A stretch of 9,845 nt of DNA from Sideroxydans lithotrophicus. Its GTDB lineage: Bacteria; Pseudomonadota; Gammaproteobacteria; Burkholderiales; Sulfuriferulaceae. Below the pieces are notes generated by a model. It did not search any database, had not been told where the DNA came from, and saw only the letters and a list, made by a program, of their open reading frames with translations. Below, one piece after another: positions 1-6,259 of the stretch. The stretch covers positions 1 to 9,845 of the forward strand of contig DZDB01000073.1 in assembly GCA_022736605.1 (NCBI GenBank), given 5' to 3'. Every line of letters starts with the position of its first letter. Position 1 is the first letter of the stretch. The position numbers were made by a program, and so were the translations under genes.

Positions 1-1043
1 GTGACTGCACCCTGATAGACGTTCAATCCGTTCAAAAATCCCGCGTCGTCCATCAGCGCCAGCATGCCGCGTTGCGCCAGTTTGAGGGCGTAGGGCAGCA
101 CCACGCTGGCGAGCGCCTGGGTGGCGGTGCGCGCGCACGCGGCGGGCATGTTGGTGACGCAGTAATGCACCACGCCCGCTTCGATATAGGTGGGCTGTGA
201 ATGGCTGGTGGGGCGTGAGGTTTCGGCGCAGCCACCCTGGTCTATCGACACGTCGACCAGCACCGAGCCCGGGCGCATCTGGCTCAGCATGGCGCGGGTA
301 ATGAGTTTGGGGGCCTTTTTACCGGGCAGCAGCACGGCGCCGATGACGAGATCGGCGTCGGCGACGAGCGTTGCCAGTGCGGCGCTGTCGGAATAGCGCG
401 TCTTGAGTCGGCCTTGATACAGGTCGTCATAGTGGCGCAGCTTGTCCATACTGCGGTCGAGCAGGGTGACGTCGGCGCCCATGCCGACGGCGACGCGCGC
501 GGCATTGCTGCCGACCATGCCGGCGCCGATGATGGCGACTTTGCCGGGCGCCACGCCCGCGACGCCGGGCAGCAGGGTGCCGTTGCCGCCCGCCGCCATG
601 GTCAGCGCCTGTGCGCCAGCCTGCACGGCGATGCGACCGGCGACAGCGGACATGGGTGCCAGCAAGGGCGTACCGCTGGCGTCGGTGACGGTTTCAAAGC
701 CGATGCCGATGATTTTTTTGTCGAGCAGTTGCGCGGTGAGATGGGGATCGGCGGCCAGGTGCAGGTAACCGAATACGATCTGGCCTGGCCGTAGCAAGGC
801 AATTTCGGCGGGTTGCGGTTCCTTGACCTTGATGATGAGGTCGGCCTGATACACGGCAGCGGCGTCGCTGACTATCTGCGCGCCAGCGCGATGGTAAGCG
901 TCATCCGTGAGGCCGATGCGCCTTGCAGCGCCCGTTTGCACGTATACCGTGTGTCCAGCTGCTGTCAGGCTCGCGACGCCGTCGGGTGTGACGGCGACAC
1001 GGTATTCGTGGTCTTTGGTTTCTTGTGGGATGCCGATTATCAC
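1..1043 (-). CDS. ald: Alanine dehydrogenase, C-terminus cut by window edge
   Basis: NAD-dependent enzyme interconverting L-alanine with pyruvate plus ammonium in the cytoplasm. I translated 347 codons from a GTG start; the family is about 370 residues, so roughly 20-25 are missing beyond base 1. The opening VIIGIPQETK and following EYRVAVTP match the family start, with the substrate-binding Arg at 15. KVKEP (Lys74) and YLHLA (His95) hold the pyruvate-binding and catalytic residues. The Rossmann loop GAGMVGSNAA is at 173-182, and VDVSIDQGGC carries Asp268, matching the second catalytic residue. The NAD-contacting Asn-Met-Pro at 298-301 is present, but the next residues read AACARTAT where relatives usually have a Pro-Arg/Lys-Thr-Ser-Thr run, a mild divergence. 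The GTG lies 1 base past the pbpC stop and has a good Shine-Dalgarno, so it is the last visible gene of a pyrD-pbpC-ald cluster. Family assignment is secure; the direction used in vivo is not visible. Confidence 0.95.
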   Translation of the reverse strand, partial: MIIGIPQETKDHEYRVAVTPDGVASLTAAGHTVYVQTGAARRIGLTDDAYHRAGAQIVSDAAAVYQADLIIKVKEPQPAEIALLRPGQIVFGYLHLAADPHLTAQLLDKKIIGIGFETVTDASGTPLLAPMSAVAGRIAVQAGAQALTMAAGGNGTLLPGVAGVAPGKVAIIGAGMVGSNAARVAVGMGADVTLLDRSMDKLRHYDDLYQGRLKTRYSDSAALATLVADADLVIGAVLLPGKKAPKLITRAMLSQMRPGSVLVDVSIDQGGCAETSRPTSHSQPTYIEAGVVHYCVTNMPAACARTATQALASVVLPYALKLAQRGMLALMDDAGFLNGLNVYQGAV

Positions 1044-1044
1044 G

Positions 1045-3135
1045 TCAATGCGCCTCCAGTAGCGTGTTGGGATCAGTTTCGACGTTAAACGCGACGCTGT
1101 CGAGTAGCGTGCCGTCGCGATTCATCAAGCTGATTTGATGCGCGCCGGGCTGCGGCGTGTAGCGCCAGCTGGCGTCGGGCTGAATCTGCGCCAGCGGAAT
1201 GGTGGCACCATCCAGTTGCCAAACCCAGTCTGGATGCATCGGGCGCGCAATCATGCGGATACGCTGCCAGGCGGCGGGGAGTCTGGCGTTGAGTTGTATG
1301 GTATCGCCGTTGTTCAAGCCGGTGATGTGCGGGGTGTTATCCGTGGGCAGGGTGATGACGGACTGCTCGGTGCCGGGCAAAAACAGTTCGCGCCGGGGCG
1401 CTTCGATGGGCGGCTCAAAGCGTATTGGCTGTTGCACGATGCCACTTGGCAGGCGTGGCGCGCGGCTGCTGGAGAGTTTGAGCTGGTTGAACAGTGCTTG
1501 CCAGACGGCGGCGGCTGGCACTGCATCGGTGGATGTCGCGACGGGCAGACCGTTCAGGCTGCCAATCCATACGCCCAGCGTATAGCGGTCGGTGAACCCG
1601 ATGCTCCAGCTGCCACTCAGGTCGGCAGTATTGACCGTTTTGAGTGCAGCAAAGCCGGGCAGTTTTGGCTGGGTGGCGGGTGCGGCCTGCGGATCGGCAA
1701 GTATCTGGCTGAGGATGGCGGCAACGTTGGCGGGCATTACACGGGTTGCCGTATTGCTGCCGCCGAGCCGCAGACTGGTGGGTTTGAGCACGCCGCCATT
1801 GGCCAGTGCGCGATACGCATTGCTGAGCTGGGTCAGCGTCACCGCCGGTGCATCGGGCTGCATGGTTCGTGTGGGTTCCAGACCAAAGTCCTGGAGCTGT
1901 CGGGTGTAATTGTCGATGCCTACTTGCAGCACAGTGCGCGCCGCGGCCGCTTTGAGCGATTGCGCCAGGGCATAGCGCAGGCTCACCCAATGTGCCAATT
2001 CAGGCTCGGCGTCCAGCCAGGCGGGTTGTGGGGCATCACTGTTCACACCCAGCGCGGCGTCATCGAGCAGGCTGGCGGCAGTGAGCACCCCCTGTTCCAG
2101 CGCCAGGCCGTATAAAAATGGCTGCAGCATGGTGCCGGGTGCATGCGCCACGCTGCTCAGGTCGAGCCCGTCCGGGCCGGTGCTATGGCTGACACTGGCA
2201 AGTATTTCGCCGGTCTGGTTGTCGAGAATCAAAACCTCACCTGCCACCGGCTGGCGTTGTTTGAGGCCGTCAAGCGCATTATTCAAGGTGGTTTGCGTCA
2301 GGCGCTGCAGCTTGGCGTCAAGACTGACCTGGATCCGGTCACCTGGTGTGCGTAACAGTTGTCGGGCGATGTCCGGCGCAAGCTGGATGGGCCAGTTCAA
2401 CTGGGCAGGCTGCGCCAGGCGAGTGTCGGCGAGTCTGCGCACGCTGGCGCAGCTTGGGCGCGGTGCGTGCAACTGGTGTGCTACGCCGCAGGCGCGTTCG
2501 GCCACCACGGCCGGGTGGGCATTCGGGCCGCGCAGCAGCGCCGACAGGATGCTGGCTTCACTTTTATTGAGCTTGAACGGCGTGGTGTTGAACAAGCCTT
2601 CAGCTGCGGCGTTGATGCCGGATAGCTGGCCGCGAAAATTCACCTTGTTCAGGTAGGCTTCGAGGATCTCGGCCTTGCTCCAGGTTTTTTCCAGATCGCG
2701 TGCAGCCTTGATCTGATCCCATTTTTGCGTGTAGCTGCGGCCGCCCGGCGACCACGCCAGCGCCGGGTCGAGCAGACCGGCCAGCTGCATGGTGAGGGTG
2801 GACGCGCCGCGATGGGTGTCGTAGACCAGGTTTTCCCAGGCTGCGCCGACAAAGGCGCGCCAGTCTACGCCGCCGTGCTGGTAAAAGCGTTTGTCCTCGG
2901 ATACCAGCAGGGCATGGCGCATGGCGGGCGACAGCGCGCGCAGCGGTACCCAGGGCAAACGGTAGCCGTTGGGGGCGAGGTGCAGGGTATCGATGACCTC
3001 GCCGTTGCGGTCGTAGAGCCAGGCCTCGCTGACTTGATGCGCGGCTTTGACTTGTGCAAAGCTGGGCAATTCTGCTGCGTAGACGCGGCTGGCCGATAAG
3101 CACAGCAGCGTGACGGCAAGCAGATATTTACGCAT
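1045..3135 (-). CDS. pbpC: PbpC-type penicillin-binding protein 1C with degenerate transpeptidase motifs
   Basis: Periplasm-facing peptidoglycan polymerase, 696 residues from the chosen start. Residues 1-20 form a short signal or anchor (MRK, a hydrophobic run, then VYA before AE). The GT51 glycosyltransferase spans about 45-215 and looks intact: EDKRFYQHGGVD holds the first catalytic Glu (80), GASTLTMQLAGLLDP is at 110-124, and ILEAYLNKVNFRG holds the second Glu (159). The transpeptidase-like domain (about 265-560) keeps the PbpC fold signature PFLYGLAL, but SxxK reads TMLQ (335-338), SxN reads SLK (393-395) and KTG reads KTV (499-501). A BiPBP_C-like tail occupies about 600-686, typical of PbpC. 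An ATG at 3177 is in frame, but the signal-like sequence begins at 3135, which overlaps the pyrD stop by 8 bases and suggests coupling. The frame is open throughout, so this is not an obvious pseudogene. Likely a glycosyltransferase with a non-catalytic transpeptidase domain (inference). Confidence 0.93.
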   Translation of the reverse strand: MRKYLLAVTLLCLSASRVYAAELPSFAQVKAAHQVSEAWLYDRNGEVIDTLHLAPNGYRLPWVPLRALSPAMRHALLVSEDKRFYQHGGVDWRAFVGAAWENLVYDTHRGASTLTMQLAGLLDPALAWSPGGRSYTQKWDQIKAARDLEKTWSKAEILEAYLNKVNFRGQLSGINAAAEGLFNTTPFKLNKSEASILSALLRGPNAHPAVVAERACGVAHQLHAPRPSCASVRRLADTRLAQPAQLNWPIQLAPDIARQLLRTPGDRIQVSLDAKLQRLTQTTLNNALDGLKQRQPVAGEVLILDNQTGEILASVSHSTGPDGLDLSSVAHAPGTMLQPFLYGLALEQGVLTAASLLDDAALGVNSDAPQPAWLDAEPELAHWVSLRYALAQSLKAAAARTVLQVGIDNYTRQLQDFGLEPTRTMQPDAPAVTLTQLSNAYRALANGGVLKPTSLRLGGSNTATRVMPANVAAILSQILADPQAAPATQPKLPGFAALKTVNTADLSGSWSIGFTDRYTLGVWIGSLNGLPVATSTDAVPAAAVWQALFNQLKLSSSRAPRLPSGIVQQPIRFEPPIEAPRRELFLPGTEQSVITLPTDNTPHITGLNNGDTIQLNARLPAAWQRIRMIARPMHPDWVWQLDGATIPLAQIQPDASWRYTPQPGAHQISLMNRDGTLLDSVAFNVETDPNTLLEAH
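1053..1057 (-). promoter_or_regulatory. Shine-Dalgarno for the ald GTG start
   Basis: On the minus strand GGAGG sits 9 bases upstream of the GTG at 1043-1041. It lies inside the last codons of pbpC. It decides the ald start: no in-frame ATG is near, and translation from this GTG gives the family's usual N-terminus. Confidence 0.8.
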
Positions 3136-4144
3136 CCGCCAGGCTGCGTACGCAGTCGCCGACCAACGCCGGCCCACGATAAATCAGGCCGCTGTAAACT
3201 TGAACCAGGCTGGCACCTGCAACGATTTTTTCGCGTGCATGCGCGCCGTTCAGTATGCCGCCAACGCCGATAATGGGAAGCTCGCCCGCCAGCGCCTGTG
3301 CCAGTTGCCGGATCACACGGTTGGCCGCAAGACGCACGGGTGCGCCAGACAAGCCGCCGGTTTCGGCGCCGTGCGGCAGGTGTGCGACGGCGTCGCGCGA
3401 CAGTGTGGTATTGGTGGCAATCACGCCGTCGATGCGGTGCTCACGCAGCAGGCGCGCGATGTCGGCGATCTGCGCGTCATCCAGATCCGGCGCAATTTTG
3501 ACCGCCAGCGGTACATAACGGCCATGCTGTTGCGCCAGCCGGGTCTGCGCGTGCTTGAGCTGTTTGAGCAGATCGGACAGCGCGTCACCGGCTTGCAGGC
3601 TGCGCAGGTTTTGTGTGTTGGGTGAAGAAATATTGACCGTGACATAGCTGGCGTAGGGGTAAACCGCATCAAGACAGCTGAGGTAATCGTCGGCTGCGCG
3701 CTCGATCGGCGTGTCAAAATTCTTGCCAATATTAATCCCCAGTACACCCTTGAACCGCGCCGCACGCACGTTGGCAATCAGCTGTGCCACGCCGTCATTG
3801 TTGAAGCCCATGCGGTTGATGATGGCTTGCGCTTCAGGCAGGCGAAACAGACGTGGCGCGGGGTTGCCGGGCTGCGGCCGCGGCGTGATGGTGCCGATTT
3901 CAATAAAGCCGAATCCGAGCGCTGCGAGCGCGTCGATGTAGGCACCGTTTTTGTCCAGTCCGGCAGCCAGACCCACGCCATTGGGGAAATCAATCCCCAT
4001 GCAGTGGACCGGTTTGCCGGTGAGCGGCGGCGCAATCAGCCGGGATAAGTGGAGTCGGTGGGCAGCCTGTAGCGATGTCAGCGTGAGGTGATGGGCGGTT
4101 TCGGCGTCGAGTCGAAATAGCAGTGGGCGAAGGAGGGTATACAT
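3128..4144 (-). CDS. pyrD: Dihydroorotate dehydrogenase (quinone), class 2
   Basis: FMN enzyme that oxidises dihydroorotate to orotate in pyrimidine synthesis, passing electrons to membrane quinone. The protein has 338 residues, the usual class 2 length. The N-terminal 1-40 (YTLLRPLLFRLDAETAHHLT and following) is the amphipathic helical extension that sits on the membrane and forms the quinone tunnel; its presence fixes the start. GLAAGLDKNG (58-67) begins the barrel and FMN site. VNISSPNTQNLR holds the catalytic Ser174 that marks class 2 (class 1 uses Cys). LAVKIAPD has Lys216, ATNTT has Asn244/Thr245, GGLSG is at 263-267, and GVGGI with QVYSGLIYRGP forms the phosphate-binding end. No clear Shine-Dalgarno precedes the ATG. 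The stop overlaps the pbpC start by 8 bases, making pyrD first of a pyrD-pbpC-ald cluster. No frameshift or missing key residue seen. Confidence 0.97.
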   Translation of the reverse strand: MYTLLRPLLFRLDAETAHHLTLTSLQAAHRLHLSRLIAPPLTGKPVHCMGIDFPNGVGLAAGLDKNGAYIDALAALGFGFIEIGTITPRPQPGNPAPRLFRLPEAQAIINRMGFNNDGVAQLIANVRAARFKGVLGINIGKNFDTPIERAADDYLSCLDAVYPYASYVTVNISSPNTQNLRSLQAGDALSDLLKQLKHAQTRLAQQHGRYVPLAVKIAPDLDDAQIADIARLLREHRIDGVIATNTTLSRDAVAHLPHGAETGGLSGAPVRLAANRVIRQLAQALAGELPIIGVGGILNGAHAREKIVAGASLVQVYSGLIYRGPALVGDCVRSLADA

Positions 4145-4252
4145 GCGCGCATTTTACGCTGCTGTCAGGCTTAAGGTGTACAAATGCGGCTGGTTTGAAC
4201 CGGCTGTGGGATGGTGTGGGTGCACTTGCGCTTAACTGTGACGGTCTCCGGT
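4145..4252 (-). promoter_or_regulatory. Intergenic region upstream of pyrD, possible promoter
   Basis: This 108-base gap separates the second GGDEF gene from pyrD. On the minus strand TAAAAT (4156-4151) resembles a -10 box but ends only 6 bases before the pyrD ATG, and no convincing -35 lies 16-18 bases upstream. An imperfect 16-base inverted repeat centred on GGTTTGAACC is at 4189-4204; it could be an operator or chance. I see no T-tailed terminator for the gene before it. Read-through from the GGDEF pair into pyrD is therefore possible. Confidence 0.25.
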
Positions 4253-5188
4253 TTATGGTGTGCTGGTGTCAAGTGGCCAGGCCTGCAGCTGCATAACGGC
4301 AGCCGTACCGTTGCTGTCGGCAACCATCAGGCAGTTGCGACCGGCGCGTTTGGCAGCGTACAGGGCTGCGTCGGCCATATCGATGGTCTGTTCGAGACTG
4401 CAGTTGGAATGCAATGCGGCGACGCCCCAGGACGCCGTGATACGGATACCGGGGTGGGCGCCGAAATCAAATGAGAGCAGGTTAACGTGCTTGCGTATGC
4501 GTTCAATGATGGTAGCGGCCTGCGCGCCATCGGTACCAGGCAGGCAGATCAGAAATTCTTCACCGCCGTAACGGAATAGTTTGTCATGCTGACGTAACTG
4601 GCGACTGATGCAGGCTGCGACTTCGCGCAGGATCGTGTCGCCAGCCTGATGGCCGTGAATGTCATTGACCTGCTTGAAATAATCCAGATCCAGCATGCAG
4701 ACGGCACCAGGCTGACCCTGGCTGAGCAACAAATCGCGCTGCTGTTCGAGCATCGGAAGCATGTCGCGCCGATTGAGCACGTCGGTCAGCGGGTCGTGCT
4801 TGCCCGCCTGTTGCACGATGCATAATTGCAGCTCGCACAATAGCCGATTGACGCGCTCGGCATGACGCGCAAACAGATCATAGTGCCTGGCACAGAGGCT
4901 ATTTTGTGCGCAGTGCCGATCCAGCATGCGGCTGGCTGCGTGGCGCAGGGCGCGATAACCCTTTTTGAATTGCCGGAACAGGCGCTGGTCGCGTAATGGC
5001 GAGTGGCTGTCGAATGCCTCGATCCAGTTCTCAAACGCGTGTGATGCGCGTTCGCTATCGTGTGCCGGTGTCTGCTGTGTGGCTGTGCACAGCAGGCCGT
5101 GATGCACGCTGTGTAACCATGCGCCGTGGAGCCGCATGGCGGTTTCAAGCGCTGACAGCAGACTGGTTACGTTTCGGTCATCGTTCAA
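4253..5188 (-). CDS. Diguanylate cyclase with CZB-like N-terminus, intact GGEEF, altered zinc site
   Basis: Predicted cytoplasmic enzyme making c-di-GMP from two GTP; 311 residues from a TTG start. The architecture resembles E. coli DgcZ: a helical CZB-like domain (about 10-125), then GGDEF (about 130-290). The cyclase site looks functional: DPLTDVLNRRD (132-142), MLDLDYFKQVND with metal-binding Asp167, RYGGEEF at 206-212, and ADAALYAAKRAGRN near the end. RQHD at 199-202 is the RxxD inhibitory-site motif, five residues before GGEEF. In the CZB part His21 (HGAW) is kept, but the position of the zinc-ligand Cys is His50 (HAFENW), and the final His-x3-His helix reads YRALRH, so the canonical ligand set is broken. 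The TTG start overlaps the stop of the preceding gene (TTGA); the next in-frame ATG is codon 18. Translational coupling to its partner is likely. GGDEF call firm; zinc loss is inferred by alignment from memory. Confidence 0.92.
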   Translation of the reverse strand: MNDDRNVTSLLSALETAMRLHGAWLHSVHHGLLCTATQQTPAHDSERASHAFENWIEAFDSHSPLRDQRLFRQFKKGYRALRHAASRMLDRHCAQNSLCARHYDLFARHAERVNRLLCELQLCIVQQAGKHDPLTDVLNRRDMLPMLEQQRDLLLSQGQPGAVCMLDLDYFKQVNDIHGHQAGDTILREVAACISRQLRQHDKLFRYGGEEFLICLPGTDGAQAATIIERIRKHVNLLSFDFGAHPGIRITASWGVAALHSNCSLEQTIDMADAALYAAKRAGRNCLMVADSNGTAAVMQLQAWPLDTSTP

Positions 5189-6129
5189 GCCGGAATATCC
5201 TGACAGTCGACCGCGAACATGACGCGGTTGCCACCCATGCCTTTTGCAGCAAGCAAGGCCTGTTCTGCCTGAAAAAGGGTTCGTTCGGGGTTGCCTTGAT
5301 CTGTCAGGCTTGCGGCACCCATCGCGACTGTCAATGTCAGCTTGTCGCCGCTGTCCAGCTGCATACTGGTGCTCGCCAGTGTGTCGCGAATACGTTCCAG
5401 CACACTGCGCGCGTGTGTTTCAGATGATTGGGCTAAAAACAGCAAGACTGCATTATCGCGTTTGCGCAGCAGCCAGTCTTCCGGGCGCAGTTGTGCCTGG
5501 ATATTGAATAGCATTTCGCACACGATTGAACCCAGCGCAGCGCTGCCAAGACGCTGCTGCAATTGCGTTGCCTGATCGATTTCAAGCATGCATACGCTGG
5601 CACCAGTCGAACCCGGTTGCAGCCTGGCTTGCGCACGTTGTAAACGCGTGATCAGATCCGGTTGTGACAAGGCCGTAAATGTTGGCTGATGGATGGGCTG
5701 TGGTTGACTGGCCGTGTTGCGCAGTTGTTGCAGGCGTTCGTGCAGTCGACGGGTATGGCCAATCAATACCGAAAAAGCGTGAATGTCCGGTTTGCCTGAC
5801 AGACGAAATCGCGCCAGCATGGCGGCAGCGTCCTGATGCAGTAGCCGGTGTTCTTCCTGCAATTCAGCGAGTGCCGGGTGCGTGCGCAGGCTGGATTCAG
5901 GATGGCACGCCAGCCAGTGGCCGATTTCGCAATGCAGATGCGCGTCCGGATGGGTATCCAGCACACTGGGGGTGGATGAAAAAGCCATGCCGCTGTGCAG
6001 CTTTTTAAGCCAGTCAGTGTGGCCCATAATCGCGTGTTCCAATTGTTCCAGCGCGCGCAAATTGAGCTGCGTGGTTTCCTGGATGTGCCGGTGCGATTGC
6101 GAATTTTGAATGGTGGCTGAGGATGGCAT
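5185..6129 (-). CDS. CZB zinc-sensor protein with degenerate GGDEF domain
   Basis: Predicted cytoplasmic signalling protein of 314 residues, same layout as the gene that follows. The CZB domain (about 25-135) has all four ligands: His37 (GHTDW), Cys67 (CEIGHW), His94 and His98 (EEHRLLH). Spacings of 30, 27 and 4 residues equal those of His22, Cys52, His79 and His83 of E. coli DgcZ, which binds zinc there. A Pro/Gln-rich linker (139-150) leads to a GGDEF fold recognisable by MLEID at 181-185 and QALLAAKGMGGNRVMF near the end. The active-site loop is lost: GGDEF is replaced by RDNAV (224-228) and the metal-site first Asp by Glu183. RPED (215-218) stands where the RxxD inhibitory site should be, five residues before the loop. 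So it is probably not a cyclase; it may sense zinc and bind c-di-GMP or partner with the neighbour. GGGAG 6 bases before the ATG supports the start. Confidence 0.9.
   Translation of the reverse strand: MPSSATIQNSQSHRHIQETTQLNLRALEQLEHAIMGHTDWLKKLHSGMAFSSTPSVLDTHPDAHLHCEIGHWLACHPESSLRTHPALAELQEEHRLLHQDAAAMLARFRLSGKPDIHAFSVLIGHTRRLHERLQQLRNTASQPQPIHQPTFTALSQPDLITRLQRAQARLQPGSTGASVCMLEIDQATQLQQRLGSAALGSIVCEMLFNIQAQLRPEDWLLRKRDNAVLLFLAQSSETHARSVLERIRDTLASTSMQLDSGDKLTLTVAMGAASLTDQGNPERTLFQAEQALLAAKGMGGNRVMFAVDCQDIPA
5198..5201 (-). promoter_or_regulatory. Shine-Dalgarno supporting the TTG start of the second GGDEF gene
   Basis: On the minus strand AGGA lies 9 bases before the TTG at 5188-5186. 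The TTG overlaps the TGA stop of the upstream gene. An ATG a few bases later (5181-5179) is out of frame and closes after four codons. The alternative in-frame ATG (codon 18) would cut into the first CZB helix just before its conserved His. Confidence 0.55.
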
Positions 6130-6223
6130 GGTGCGCTCCCGAGGCGATCAATGTATGACTTGATTTTATCGCTGATCGGGAAAAGCAATTGTTAAGCAAT
6201 GTTAACTATGAAGCGCTGAAATG
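6130..6223 (-). promoter_or_regulatory. Probable promoter region of the CZB-GGDEF pair
   Basis: This AT-richer gap lies between the terminator-like hairpin of the PDH gene and the first CZB-GGDEF gene. On the minus strand TAAAAT (6168-6163) resembles a -10. TTGCTT occurs twice upstream (6199-6194 and 6188-6183), 11 bases apart, but the nearer copy gives only a 14-base spacer. CGATCA/TGATCG arms (6145-6150 and 6173-6178) flank the -10 and could be an operator. GGGAG at 6140-6136 is the Shine-Dalgarno. The promoter's existence is inferred mainly from position. Confidence 0.35.
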
Positions 6224-6248
6224 ACCGCCCGGCGGGGTGCCGGGCGGT
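6224..6248 (-). terminator. GC-rich hairpin after the E2-E3 gene
   Basis: A perfect 10-bp stem (ACCGCCCGGC with GCCGGGCGGT) and a 5-base loop start 11 bases after the stop codon of the E2-E3 fusion. The sequence following on the minus strand is only CATTTC, so the U-tract is weak. It probably ends the PDH operon or stabilises its 3' end. Confidence 0.7.
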
Positions 6249-6259
6249 TGTGCTGCGGT

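Noticed and set aside
1135..2115. A 326-codon plus-strand frame opposite pbpC, and similar plus-strand frames opposite pyrD and ald.
   Set aside because: Low-complexity shadow translations with no motifs, while the opposite strand is explained by known protein families.
1633..2133. Frameshift or pseudogene as the explanation for the altered PbpC motifs.
   Set aside because: The frame is continuous and the residues flanking each motif (PFLYGLAL, YALAQ, WSIGF, GVWIG) still match PbpC, so the changes are point substitutions, not a shifted frame.
3136..3177. Upstream in-frame ATG for pbpC at 3177.
   Set aside because: It would add 14 charged residues before the signal-like sequence and enlarge the overlap with pyrD. 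The ATG at 3135 overlaps the pyrD stop in the usual coupled way.
4189..4204. Inverted repeat centred on GGTTTGAACC upstream of pyrD as a defined operator.
   Set aside because: Imperfect and short, a single copy, and no regulator site I can name. Mentioned only as a possibility in the intergenic entry.
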